Numbered from the stretch's first letter, positions 20,641-32,070 are shown. The stretch is 64,000 nucleotides of DNA from Scilla litardierei (GCA_030789695.1 CM061132.1:148064597-148128596), one strand, 5' to 3'. Made by a program: numbers and translations. The notes: generated from the sequence alone by a model not told the origin.

Positions 20641-21487
20641 TCCGTTTATAATGACGACGACTTGTTCAGTGAAAAACTCTATATAAGAGGGAGCGTGGTC
20701 TTCTTTTCGTAGTAGCAAAGTGAATGAGAGTTTGACCCTCTCTTCATTTTGTATAAGAAACCTTGAGTTTTTTGGGGCTTACAATTGCGGATTTGGGTTC
20801 TAAGAACAGTAACTTATTGCTATGTTTGTTGTTCTCTGTTTCTGTTATAATAAAACATCAATTTGTCATTGTCTGTGAACATGGGCCATATGGCAAGTCA
20901 CAAGCCATATTGTTATTTTTCTACTTTTCTAATACAAATGACTTTCTTCTGCGTGTTGGTTTCTTCCACAACCTATAACAAACTAGTTTCAGAGTATTTT
21001 TTTTACAATGATAGTCTAGATCAAACACATCACCCCTGAAGCGCAAAATCAACAAGTTGAATAGGTAGAAGAGTTTCGATCTATGACGCACAAAGATGCA
21101 TACTCTTTTAACGCAGCAATTTCTATCAGAGACCCTGGCTAGGAAAAACAAGACACTAAACTATGATGTCTAACACTGAGAAAATTGCTACTGAAGCCAA
21201 TGCACTCACTATCATCCGGTTGTGTGCATTGTGAGATTCTCATGGAGGTGCAAATGAGAAGACTGTATCTAGCTTGTGGCTAAAGCTGGAATCCTTGACA
21301 TGATAAAGTTGCCCAGCAAGATATATCTTAAGCAATGTCCACTTGCTCTTCATATTAAAGAAATGATGTTGTTGAAAGATCCCCTCGATGAATTAAATAA
21401 GATTTTGATGGATTTTAAAAAATATAAATGTAAAATGGATGACGAAGATTCTGCCCTGATCTTGGTTCTCTTTATCGCCATCTTTTA
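20641..21487 (+). pseudogene. Decayed copia gag remnant with an LTR-like leader
   Basis: A TATA-like ctctatataagag sits at 20,679-20,691 before a cttcattttgtataagaaacc stretch that looks like an LTR R region. From about 21,180 the translation is gag-like: EANALTIIRLC, SSLWLKLES, KIYLKQCPLALHIKEM, LDELNKILMDFKKYKCKMDD and EDSALILVLF. This is the copia UBN2 pattern (LYLKQRLYTLKM...HINEFNKIL...DDEDQALILL). Stops and frameshifts are frequent and no pol follows. Confidence 0.6.
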
Positions 21488-21613
21488 AAAAAATTGTCAA
21501 TTACATGATCTATGGTCAAAACAATTTGTCCCTAGAAGACGTCGACTAGTGTTGTACCTTTTTACAATAAATAATAAATAACCTAAGTAAATCAGCACAA
21601 CAGGTTTCCCAAC

Positions 21614-21719
21614 TATTGTGTGTTATTGGGTGTGTGTGTAAAGAAAAGAGAGGGTTGATATAAATAAGAAGTGATAGCCATCATTTGGGGCTAATCACCA
21701 TTTTCCACCCAAATCTACA
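21614..21719 (+). repeat. 5' LTR of the copia element (106 bp)
   Basis: It begins TATTGTGTG and ends AAATCTACA. At 106 bp it is very short for a copia LTR and has no obvious TATA box beyond gatataaataag. Confidence 0.93.
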
Positions 21720-21731
21720 TGGTATCAGAGC
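21720..21731 (+). other. Primer-binding site (tRNA-iMet)
   Basis: TGGTATCAGAGC, a perfect match to the canonical initiator-Met site, directly adjoining the LTR with no spacer. Confidence 0.93.
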
Positions 21732-22107
21732 CCTAAAACAAAAAAAACAAAAACCCTAAAACCCATCCGCGGCCAGCCGGCCTGCGCGCGCCACCCATCC
21801 GCGCCGCACGCACCGCCCGCGCGCGCCACCTGCGCGCTACCGCCGCCTTGTTAGCCCTAGCCCCCCCTTCTGCTGCCGCCGCTCCACGCCTTGTGATCCT
21901 TTCCCCCTTCCAAGTCCTCTTCTAGCCACCACAAAGCCCTAACTAGCCACAAAAGAAACCCCCAAAAAACTCTAACCCTAAATCTATGGTAGAGTCATGA
22001 AAAGGACTCCATAGATTTACGGTTAGGGTATGACCTAGAAGAGGAAGAAGAGAAATAGATCTGCGGATCTAAGGAGGGAGAGAGGAGAGATCTGCGGATC
22101 TGGAGAG

Positions 22108-23034
22108 ATGGGGGACAATCTTACCTCAGCTGACATGAAGGCCTTCATTGGAGAGATAACGAAGCTGCTTGCTTCGAAGGAGTTGGGATCCTCGAGTGGA
22201 TCAACGCCTTCACGACCCGTGCAGAAGCTGGAGTTGATGCCCAATGATGTGAAATTGGAAGGGACGAAGAATTACCTCAGTTGGTCCAGGAGGGTGCTTC
22301 TCATCCTGAAGTCGAAGGGGTTATAAGGCCATGTTATGGGTTCATGTAAGGAACCGGTGGATAAGACTGGGGATGATTGGAAAGTCTGGAGCACCACCAA
22401 CTCACTGGTGGCTGCTTGGTTGATGACATCGATGGTTCCACCCATTGCTGGGATGGTGGAGGCCATAGAGAGTGCTGCGGGGATATGGAGTATGGTGAAA
22501 AAAATGTATTCTGGAGCAGGGAATGTGATGCTTATGATGGAGGTTCAGGGCAAGGTCGACACCTTGAAACAGGGGGAGATGTCTATTCTAGCCTACTCTG
22601 CGGAGTTGAAAAGGCTGTGGTCAGAGTTAGACCACTATGACCCTATTGATCTGCCTGATCCAAGGAGTGCTGTGATACACAGGAAGTGGGTGGAGCGTAG
22701 GCGTGTGACACATTTTCTGAGGAACCTGAATGGAGATTTTGAGGTCAGAAGGGCGAGTATGTGTCATGTATCCTCCATCCCATCTCTGGAGGATGCCATA
22801 GCTGCAATGTCACAGGAGGAGACCAGACTGAGAGTTATGAAGGATGAGGGTACTCAGGTCACTCGGGCTGCACTGGCTGTACCAGCAGTGGCAGCAGTGA
22901 GCGAGGATCGAAAGTGCTACACCTGTGGGGTGAAGGGGCACCTGAGCTTTAACTGCCCACAGAAGGGCAGTGGACGAGGACGTGACACAGGAGGCAGAGG
23001 AGGAGGTCGTTGGGGCCGTGGACGAGGTAACTAG
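22108..23034 (+). pseudogene. gag: Copia Gag with one in-frame stop
   Basis: MGDNLTSADMKAFIGEITKL is followed by VKLEGTKNYLSWSRRVLLIL, then TAA at 22,324-22,326. The same frame continues as GHVMGSCKEP, FEVRRASMCHV and a CCHC zinc knuckle (CYTCGVKGHLSFNC). It ends in a Gly/Arg-rich tail (GRGRDTGGRGGGRWGRGRGN) and TAG at 23,032-23,034. The layout is a standard copia UBN2-type capsid with one zinc knuckle. A single nonsense change interrupts it. The leader between 21,732 and 22,107 is GC-rich (gcgcgcgccacc) and non-coding. Confidence 0.9.
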
Positions 23035-25464
23035 GTCACTCATGCTCACCATGAATGTACCTAAGATATTGTGGAGTGAAGCAGTGATGACAGCCACATA
23101 TCTCATCAACAGGATGCCTTCGCGGATCCTTGGTATGAAGTCCCCATGTGAGATTCTTATGGGAAAGAACACTTTTGTAGTTCCACCAAAAGTGTTTGGA
23201 TGCACATGCTTTGTGAGGGATCATAGACCTTCTGTGGGGAAGCTGGATGCTCAGGCAATTAAATGCATATTTGTTGGGTATCCTTCAAATCAGAAAGGCT
23301 ATAGGTGTTGGAGTCCCTCAGAAAGAAGGCTGTTTGTGAGTATGGATGTGACATTCAGGGAGACTGAGCCTTTTTATGGAGGACTTACAGATTCTATATC
23401 AGTATTTGATACTGGTGCCTCTCCAAACACAGGAGGAGTTGGTCGAGAGGGGGAGACTGATGACAGGAGGGTAGTGGTTGGACTTATACCGTATCCTGTC
23501 GGGCCTACTGGTACTGGTCCTGATAGCAGGGAGGAGGAAAGGACCTTGGTGGAAGAGGAGGAAGACAGGTTGTACGGCAAGAAATATAGCAGGAGACAGA
23601 AGGGTAGTCATGGCGATGGAGAACAACATGAAGACATCCCCCCACTGAAGAACCACTAGCTCCACAGCCACATGTCGAGATTGATCAGTCTATCACGCCT
23701 GCTCAAGTCCCGACTTCCTTACTGTCTTCCTCTCCTAACACGGATGGTAACCTTTCTTTGCCTTCCTCTATTTTAGATCTTCCACTTGCATCTCGTAGGG
23801 AGCCTCGTATCAATGCCGACGGGTTTCCTGTACGGTATGGATACGAGACTGATATTGCTAATCATGTCTCCTATGCTTCTCTTACACCTGCATATAGGGC
23901 TATCATTGCATCCTTACAGTCTATCTCTATACCGAGTGATTGGCGAGTGGCAAAGCAACATCCCCAGTGGAAGAAAGCAATGCTCGAAGAACTCGAAGCA
24001 CTGGAGAAGAACAAGACATGGAGACTTGTCTCACTTCCAGCAGGGAAGAAAGCTGTGGGCTGCAAGTGGGTATTCACAATAAAGCAAACTCCAGAAGGGA
24101 AGGTGGACAGGTACAAAGCGAGGCTGGTTGACAAGGGCTACAGTCAGACTTATGGGATTGATTATGATGAGACATTTGCCCCAGTGGCAAAGATGAGTAC
24201 TGTGAGAGTACTGGTATCCTGTGCAGCGAATTTTGGATGGAAATTGCATCAGTTGGATGTAAAAAATGCCTTCCTGCATGGAAACTTACAGGAGGAGGTA
24301 TACATGGAGGTTCCACCTGGCTTTACCACACAACAGACGATGGGAAAGGTGTGTAGGCTGGACAAGTCTTTATATGGGCTGAAGCAATCTCCAAGGGCAT
24401 GGTTTGACAGATTCAGGCGTGCAGTCATCACTATGGGCTACAAGCAGAGTAATGGTGATCATACTGTATTCTATAGGCATTCAGGACAGCGGATTACCCT
24501 TCTGGCTGTGTATGTTGATGATATTATTATCACTGGAGATGATGAAGAGGGAATCTCTCACTTGAAGGCTAGATTGGCGAGAGAATTTGAGGTCAAGGAC
24601 CTTGGACAGTTGGGGTATTTCCTTGGACTGGAGATTGCCAGGTCCAGGAAGGGTATAGTTCTCTCACAGAGGAAGTATGCCCTGGATTTACTGGCTGAGA
24701 CTGGTATGTTGGGGTGTCGTCCAGCAGTTACTCCTATTGATCAGAATCATAGGTTGCATTCACAATCAGGGGAGCCAGTAGACAAAGAAAGGTACCAGAG
24801 ACTTGTTGGACGCCTTATCTACTTATGCCATACCAGACCTAACATTGCCTATGCTATCAGTGTGGTAAGTAGATACATGCATGATCCTAGGACTGGACAT
24901 ATGGAGGCAGTATTCAGGATACTGAGGTATCTGAAGAATAGTCCAGGAAAATGCATATTATTTGGTAGTCATGGTCACATGAATGTGACAGGCTACTGTG
25001 ATGCGGATTGGGCCAGTTGCCTGGATGATAGGAGATCGACCTCGGGCTACTGTGTGTTTGTTGGGGGCAACTTAGTCTCTTGGCGCAGCAAAAAGCAGGA
25101 TTTGGTGGCTCGTTCCACTGCAGAGGCAGCGTATCGTGCTATGGTGCTTAGTACCTGTGAGATGATCTGGTTGAGATCACTTCTACAAGACCTACGCCTG
25201 CTGAGAGAAGGACCATTGCGGTTGTTGTGTGATAACAAGTCAGCAATTAACATTGCCAACAACCTAGTGCAACATGATAGAACGAAGCACATAGAGATTG
25301 ACAGGTTCTTCATTAAAGAAAGATTGGACAAGAAACAGTTGGAGATCTCCTACATTACTTCTGGACAGCAACTAGCTGATTGCCTTACAAAGGGGTTGAA
25401 CTCTAAAGGAGTAGAGGATGCTTGTAACAAGATGGGCATGATAAATATCTTTTGCTCATCTTGA
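23028..25464 (+). pseudogene. pol: Copia Pol remnant: integrase C-terminus, RT, RNase H
   Basis: The frame opening at about 23,028 gives the integrase C-terminal region (MNVPKILWSEAVMTATYLIN, KVFGCTCFVRDHRPSVGKLD, IKCIFVGYPSNQKGYRCW); the catalytic core is absent. A frameshift in the C-run near 23,640 moves to the frame ending at 25,464. This carries RT (CKWVFTIKQTPEGKVDRYKA, IDYDETFAPVAKMSTVRVLV, LDVKNAFLHGNLQEEVYMEV, YVDDIIITGDD) and RNase H (GYCDADWASCLDDRRSTSGY, STAEAAYRAM, LCDNKSAINIANN, HDRTKHIEIDRFFIKE). Catalytic residues of RT and RNase H are present. It ends 7 bp before the purine tract. Confidence 0.93.
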
Positions 25465-25471
25465 GGGGGAG
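25461..25471 (+). other. Polypurine tract of the copia element
   Basis: TTGAGGGGGAG directly before the 3' LTR. Confidence 0.85.
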
Positions 25472-25575
25472 TATTGTGTGTTATTGGGTGTGTGTAAAGA
25501 AAAGAGAGGGTTGATATAAATAAGAATTGATAGCCATCATTTGGGGCTAATCACCATTTTCCACCCAAATCTACA
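25472..25575 (+). repeat. 3' LTR of the copia element (104 bp)
   Basis: Differs from the 5' LTR by one missing TG unit and aagaattgat for aagaagtgat. Confidence 0.93.
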
Positions 25576-25580
25576 CCAAC

Positions 25581-26459
25581 TAACTCCAAACAGGCCTCCT
25601 ACCTCTTGACCAACAGGAAAAGAGTTGCACAAAAGCACTCCATATAGGAGAAGCACCCTATCGTACCTATATAGAGAATTCCCTTCATAATCACCGTTTC
25701 CCTTGCATATTAGCCAGCCTTTAAATTAGTAAGTCATTGATATCGTTTCTATGGTTGTTAACATAATTTATAAAATTTTATAGTCTGAAATTTTTAAGAA
25801 TCTAAGAAATTGACATCAGAAGTAGGAAGTTGCATTGCACGCTATCCTTCACATGATGTGAAACTCCAGCTAGCGCTGAAGGTTGTTAGTCCAACAGTAC
25901 TATTATTATGACTTTGCAAAGCGCTGCGGCCTGCGAGATTGCAGTTAAATGGAATATATAACCAGTTCAGAATTCAAGCAACTTTCTGAGCATGGGCGGT
26001 GCTAGAGGATTTTAGTTTTCCAACTTTCCAGTTTGATTGATAAATGTGCATGGTATCTCTTATTTCAATTTATGTTTCAGTTTAACAACTTTCATCTTTG
26101 ATTAAACTTTTATGCAAAGCATCAACATGAATAAGCACAGTCTCTACTTTATCATATAGGCAAATTGGCAAATTGTGCTTGCGAGTAGAGTCGTCTTTCT
26201 TGATAAGGAACTACTGCAAGTACATAAAGATAACTAAGAACTAACTTTGCCTTCTTTTAACTGGTTTTCAGTTGTCTAAGTCTAATTCAGTGTTCCTGAG
26301 AGTTGAGACTATCATTTACTAATAAAAACTTTAGCAAAGCATATTACCAGAGAGTCAACTGAAAAAATGAACATTTATCACATTGTAAGTTCATAATCAT
26401 GTTCATGCTAAGGGAGGAATAATTATAAAGGAAGTTCCAAAAAAGAGACAGAGACATAC
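25581..26459. other. Region after CAP-D2 exon 5; intron-like, no exon seen
   Basis: AT-rich. I searched the minus strand by eye for the expected next CAP-D2 coding segment (a tryptophan- and cysteine-containing helix after KGEIS) and did not find it. It may be the beginning of intron 5, cut by the copia at 25,580, or the break of a truncated gene copy. Confidence 0.45.
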
Positions 26460-29257
26460 TGTGTTTGTAGAAATTTCCCCTTTGGAGACCAAATTACCAA
26501 CTAAACATTCCAAAGCTGTAAGATCACCAATGCTAGAATCGATGACAAGACTTAACAAATTTCTAGCCGTTTCTGCTGGATTTTTCCTGATGTATATATT
26601 TATGAATGTGTTCTCTACAGCTTCATAAATAGATTTGTCCTGGGAAAATACCTGCAAGCTCCTAGAAATGTAAATTGATTTGTCCAACACGGAACTATAT
26701 ATATACTATGAAAAGCAACTGCTTCTTGTTAAGATAATCAACAGTTTTGCAGATTTACCAGGGGCAGAATTTTTCGAAGGCATTCTTCTGAACCATCAAT
26801 CTGAAACTGTCTGCACCTCATCAGCAAAAGTATTGTGCTCTCCACGTCACTGGCAGAAGAGGAAGCTAAAAGTTGAACCAGAGTTGCCATTGTAGACGTT
26901 ATGCATTTTGAAAACCGTAATCCAGCCTCAAGAGATGCAACTAAAGCTCTAACTTGTTCCGAATTCCCAATATCTGGAACGGTAGTGTCAGGCTCCTGAC
27001 TTGAAGGCAAACAACTGTCGCTGACACTTTCTTGCTGCACATCTGCAGCTTTTACATTTACCACTTCCCCATCATTTTTGTCCTCTTCTAAAGTGTTGGT
27101 AGGCTCCATTCCTTGCAGTTTCTCTTTGTACTTCTCCAGCGTTGCCTCAAAAGCAGCCACACGGAGTTGTGGCCCAAATGGGTTGTGTTGCAACATTGTA
27201 ATGAGAAGATTCAATGCAGATTTCCTCACAATTGCACTCTTATCCTCCAATCGCCCTGAAGCTACCTCTGCCACTTCATTCCACAGCCCAATTGAAACAG
27301 CGTGGTCTTCGCACAACTCCGCCCACACTTGAAGCACTCGACTCCTTGTATAAGCAGACACATCCCTACACCGCTCAATCAAGATCTCAAGCATAGCCTG
27401 CTTCCCTCGTAACCTCAGAGACTTCGAGCTCACATCTCCTTCAACGTCCTTATAAGCCTTTGCAACCAACTTCCCCAACACCCCGACAAGGGCATTTCGA
27501 ATCTTATATGATTCTCCTCCAAAATGTGGAACTAGAACTCCGACATTCGTGGAGACTAGCTTAGGAGAGCGGTCAGCAAGCTCTACAAGGAATCTACCAA
27601 TATTCTCTGCTCCAACTCCATCCCTCGCGTAGTCCTTTGGATCAGTCCGACCAATATCACGGATAAGGGAAATTGCTAGGCTTCCATCACCATACTTCTT
27701 CTCAGCCTCACTAACTGTTTCAGCAATATGAGGGGCAGCAAAGTCAAATTTGTGAATCAAGTGAAGGATTGAAGCACAAGCTTGGTCTGTTTGGTGGTAT
27801 TTGGTTGCAATGGTGCCTATGATTTTGCCAAGACTGTCTCTGGTGTTGGCATCTTTCAGTAGGACTGGGCTCTCATACAAATTAAAAGTACACCTGCAAG
27901 GGAGTGTTGTTAGTGGCAACATGGTAGTGTCTGATGGCGGTTCGTAATTGACGAGAACTTACTTTGAGATGAAGGACAGATAGTTCTGATCAATGTCACT
28001 TGAACCAAATAGTAGCGAAAGATTGATCTCAAGAGAATTGGCTATCAAATTAATTATCCGGCTCCTATGTGACTCCCAATTCCATGAATTCACAGAACAC
28101 TTCTTTCGAGTTTGTGCACTCACCTAAACACAGTAATAAAAATTTAAAAATATTTTCACAAAAATACAAAAAACAAAATTTATATAATCAAGCTTAGCTT
28201 TAAAAGTTGTCCAAAAATGTCATCACTGATGAAACTTCAGTCTGAGGTGTGCCAAAGTCAAAAAGATGATCTTTAGGACCTTGCACAGTGTTCGCCAAGA
28301 ATTTTAAATTTTCACATAATTCAACATTTAGTAATTTCAAACTAGATTTTAGTTAATTTTGATAGCGATTTAAGCTGTCATATCACTTTAATAATAAAAT
28401 TATAACATGTTAACGTGCGTTTGGCAATTGGGTTGATGTATGAGTTAGCCTCAGCCCCAATTGCCTGTACTCCTTATAACCATTAAACACTATCTCTTCC
28501 GTAACACTCCTAATTACTTAGATACAAGCATGATTTGCAAAACATTTGCCGTCAGTATCCAGCCAAAAATCTTAAATTGTGTCGAATTGTAGCTGATTTC
28601 ATCTGTTGTTTTTTCTTCCAAATCTATGAGGCAAGTAAGCATTAAAGGAATCAAAATTCTCATAGGTTATTATGAATTTTAAAGAGAGCACAGACCTTTG
28701 AGCTTGCAGCTGCCTCCTGGCTCGCCGACTCCTCAGCAAGCACAACAGTAAGAAGAAAGTAAGTGTAGATCTTGAGCGCGTTCCTATGGGAAGCTATCCT
28801 TGCGGCAATTTGGGCCCCAGTGGATCCCGATGACGGCGACTCCTGCGGGGCCCGTGCGAGGGAGTCCACATTGGGCAGCAGCACGCTGAGGTTGGACCTT
28901 AGGGTTTCGACGAGATTGAACTTGGATGAAGGGCTGAGGAGAGAGAATCCCTTGACGAAAGAGTAGACGCGGTCAAACACGTCCTGCTCCTCGACGCAGA
29001 AGAGCTCCCTGTCGGAGAGATCAAACGCCACGCCTGCAGATTTTTAGAGTTTAGAGTGAGTTAAACGGAGATTTGTGTATTAATTTGGGGGTTTTTTTCC
29101 TTTTTCTTTTATTCAAGGATGTACCTTTGACGAGCTCGTCGCGCTCTGCGGGGCGGAGGGAAGCGACATCGACGGGTGATGCGACGTATAGGCGGTGGTC
29201 TTCGGGGAATTCCTCGAGGGATTGAAGTTCAGGTGGAAAGAGAAAGGGAGGAGCCAT
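26460..29257 (-). CDS. CAP-D2: Condensin complex subunit 1 (CAP-D2), 5' half, exons 1-5
   Basis: A HEAT-repeat subunit of condensin I, which compacts mitotic chromosomes. Exons on the minus strand: 29,257-29,125 (MAPPFLFPPELQSLEEFPED), 29,033-28,696 (DRELFCVEEQDVFDRVYSFV, SNLSVLLPNVDSLARA), 28,123-27,963 (NLIANSLEINLSLLFGSSDI), 27,893-26,759 (SLIRDIGRTDPKDYA, STNVGVLVPHFGGESYKIRN, YTRSRVLQVWAELCEDH, AIVRKSALNLLITMLQHNPF) and 26,651-26,460 (VFSQDKSIYEAVENTFINIY). Phases agree across all four GT-AG introns and no exon contains a stop. About 653 residues are encoded; CAP-D2 proteins are about 1,300-1,400, so the C-terminal half is absent from the window. Either a truncated copy or a gene whose later exons lie far away behind the insertions. 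Confidence 0.92.
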
Positions 29258-29267
29258 TCGATTTCGT

Positions 29268-29269
<2 letters not shown>

Positions 29270-29304
<35 letters not shown>
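29270..29304. repeat. (G)35 homopolymer in the CAP-D2 5' leader
   Basis: An uninterrupted run of 35 G on the plus strand (C on the mRNA strand), starting 13 bp upstream of the ATG. It could form G-quadruplex/i-motif structures or affect the leader. Long homopolymers are also prone to assembly or sequencing length errors. Confidence 0.9.
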
Positions 29305-29523
29305 CGGAAATTAGAAATTGGGAATGGGGTTCTAAATTCGAAACAGTGGAGATGAGAGAGAAAAGAGCGGGAAGATGGTAGTATTTCGGCCCGTGTGCTG
29401 GGCTGTTTTGACCCAACCCGGCCCACACAAACCTTTACCAAGCGGATCCTGAGTCACTGACTGAGATTATGGATGCCAAATTGAACCCGGCCCGACCTAA
29501 TCTCACGGATCGTGGATGTGCAG

Positions 29524-30117
29524 ATAGGGGTGGCAAACGGGTCGGGTGGGTTCGGGTCCGGGTCGGGTCAGATTTGACCCGACCCGGATTTGGGTCGGGT
29601 TGAATCCGGGTCGGGTTCGGGTTAACCCGTCGGGTTAAGATTTGACTTATACACTACTGCTCCTTTTTCGATATCCAGCTATTTATTAAGAGCTACCGAC
29701 AATTTATGAAGTGTTGCATAATTTTCAGTAGCTCGTCGCTTAAACCGCACGAATAATAGCAAGAAAGTATAATTAACGTTACCATTTTATTAACGAAAGT
29801 AATAAAATTAACAAAAAAGTTATATGTAAAGAGAATTGAATTCAAGACCTCTTAAAGAAGAGGACAACAATTCAAATCGTATAAGCACAACTCACATTGC
29901 AACTGCGTATTGAAGTTATTATATAAATTTATATATATATATAGAAAGTAAACCGGGTCGAATTCGGGTCATCCGGGTTGACATGCCAAACCCATACCCG
30001 ACCCGGATAAAATCCGGGTCGGGTCGGGTCAACCCGTTTCCTACTTGACCCGTATTTGCCCTTACCCATACCCGGTTACGGATGCCAGGTTCGGGTCGGG
30101 CTCATTTTGCCACCCTT
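29524..30117. mobile_element. hAT-type MITE rich in CGGGTCGGGT, TSD ATGTGCAG
   Basis: It starts ATAGGGGTGGCAAAC and ends TTTTGCCACCCTT (inverted), flanked by identical 8-bp duplications ATGTGCAG (29,516-29,523 and 30,118-30,125), the TSD length of hAT elements. Both subterminal regions are packed with CGGGT/ACCCG words in inverted arrangement, so single strands could fold extensively. The centre (29,640-29,945) is AT-rich and non-coding. It sits upstream of CAP-D2. Confidence 0.9.
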
Positions 30118-30125
30118 ATGTGCAG

Positions 30126-30356
30126 AGATATATCCGGGTCGGGGCAATCCGACTAATCTATTCTCCTAGATACACTTTGGATCGGGTACAGATTTGGCCA
30201 AACAACCGATATCAATCCAGATTCAACCAGTGTAATTTAAGCCACACGTATTATCAGGGGCGGAGGGGCGGAACTACGCATAGCTTGCACTGGGCAGCTG
30301 ACTAGTGCAAGCAAATAACGTAAAGTTTTTAACCAACATCATCGCTCTATCCTTAA
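30126..30356. other. Short unique spacer
   Basis: No gene seen. It contains a ggggcggaggggcgg run and ends in TAA, the likely target site of the next element. Confidence 0.4.
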
Positions 30357-30925
30357 GGGCCTGTTCTTTTGTGTTTAAAGTTGTGTTTGTTGGAATGGGT
30401 GAATAGTGTTGGGAAAGTAGATTATTGTGTTTTTTTGTTTATGTGTGGTTGTGAATGTGGATGTTGGAATTTTTTGTGGGGCCCACGAAACTTTATTGTG
30501 TTTTTTTTGTTGAAATGGGTTGTGAATGTTGTTGTGAATGTAGGAGGGAGAAAGTGGTGAGAGGGAAGTGGTGACAATATGGGAACAACCACCCCCTTGA
30601 ATTTATTGTGTAATTCCTATAAAACCCCAAAAAATTACAATGTAAATTGATTTCTTTTGTGAAAACGTATGAATAGGGATGACAGATACAGAATGAAAAG
30701 ATCGCATAAAATTTGTAAAGCCAAAAAAATTTCAAAGCCATTCTGCCAAAAAAAATTGCACTGCCATTCAGTCTGTAGATTGACAAAAAAAAACTTGCAT
30801 TGTCATTCAAGCAACAGGTTGCGACTTGCCAAAATGATACACGAAAAATACTACATCATAATCACATACTCCAACCCACTAACCACATCTGATACATTTC
30901 ATATTATCCATAACAGTGTTTAACA

Positions 30926-31404
30926 TCAACGAGCATTGTTATACAACAAAAATACATAAAAACCTATAACAACTAAGAGGGATAGCAGTCCGGCCTTAAT
31001 GGAACGGTAATCGGGTATGATGCTCGCCAACTGCACATTGGTCCTCTCAAGTAGACCGACAACAGTATCCAGCCGTCCCTCCATCTCTACCATCCTACTA
31101 TCGGTCAAAGGTGTCGTCGAACTTACAGTAGTGGGCCTGCGATCAATCTCATCCGTGTAATGCAAGATCACTAATCTGGATAACTCAAAGTGGGGGGATC
31201 CTTCCATAGGAAGAAAGTGCATCTATGCTCTTGAGCTGTACAACTCCAAAATCTACACACATGGGTTGCTCTGGTCCATGACGTCCTCCTCGGGACCTGA
31301 AGACCACAATAGCATATCTTGGAGTCATCGAAATCGGCATCAAAGTCACCACGTGTCACATCTCTCTGTCGAGATCTACAAGTAGAGCTTGACTGTTGAC
31401 TCAT
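30926..31404 (-). pseudogene. GRF zinc-finger protein with C-terminal membrane segment, one frameshift
   Basis: Begins MSQQSSSTCRSRQRDVTRGD at 31,404. The GRF zinc finger is CYCGLQVPRRTSWTRATHVC then RFWSCTAQEHRCTFFLWKD (cysteine pattern CxC...C...C with FFxW). A shift in a C-run near 31,190 moves to the frame ending at 30,926, which gives EIDRRPTTVSSTTPLTDSRM, a short coiled coil (VEMEGRLDTVVGLLERTNVQ) and a hydrophobic segment LLSLLVVIGFYVFLLYNN near the end. The zf-GRF plus C-terminal transmembrane layout is known from many uncharacterised plant proteins. Its place inside a Harbinger element is unusual. The single frameshift could be natural decay or a homopolymer error. Confidence 0.75.
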
Positions 31405-31617
31405 ATGCACCTGGCAAGCAAGAAAAAACCAGAAGTTAACATATAACATTTTACATATAAAAAGTGATACCTTTAAATGACTGAGGAAACAACATACCTA
31501 ATAAAAATGTTAATTAGTGGCCGGGTCAGGTGTCTGCAGCGTTCAGATCTCAGAAGCAACAATCAAACAAAAAGAGCATATACTACAATTATGCAGAATG
31601 CTAATGGAAATAGTAAG

Positions 31618-32070
31618 TAGAATGCCACATTCCTAGCCAAAGTCCAAACCCTCTTCATATAGATTATCATACAGAAGCCCTCAGATATATTTTTTCCCAT
31701 TTCCCCATCTGGTTGCTTGCCACTGGTTCCTTCATTCTCTATCCACGCCGTCACATGTCATGCAGTGTTTCCAACAAATATGACTCAAGATCAAGGTAAT
31801 ATGACAGAAAAAATAAATCCCACTGCAAACATTCTTCACAACGCCAAATTCCTATAAATATCCATAGCAAAACATTTTGGAAACTACCACCCAACTCATA
31901 AAAGCCAATGCAGTAGACCATGCCCAACTTGGGGAATGAAGGATCCTGAGTGCAAGCCATCCAGCATGAGGTATATTCAATAAGCCCCGTTATCATCATA
32001 GGGCTATTTGACAATATTTCACAAAAAATTGTGATATCCACCAATAATATATCATTAGGGGGTGACATAT
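31618..32070. repeat. First copy of a roughly 400-bp segmental duplication
   Basis: Matches 33,568-33,920 in order: aatgccacattcct, agccctcagat, atctggttgctt, ctggttccttcat, aacttggggaatgaaggatc, gagtgcaagccat, attcaataagcccc, atatcattaggggg. The two copies flank the main block of tandem units. Confidence 0.8.

Larger units (their letters stand above)
21614..25575 (+). mobile_element. Young internally deleted Ty1/copia, TSD CCAAC, TA...CA termini
   Basis: Short LTRs (21,614-21,719 and 25,472-25,575) are flanked by CCAAC (21,609-21,613 and 25,576-25,580). The LTRs differ only by one TG unit and one substitution, so insertion was recent. They start TATTG and end CTACA, a non-canonical TA...CA pair of the kind reported mainly in copia elements. 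Protease and the integrase catalytic core are missing: Gag is joined directly to the integrase C-terminal region near 23,031. RT and RNase H are intact. A stop in gag and a frameshift in pol make it non-autonomous. Confidence 0.93.

Noticed and set aside
21781..21860. GC-rich cgcgcgccacc stretch as a CpG-island promoter
   Set aside because: It is the untranslated leader of the copia element between primer site and gag.
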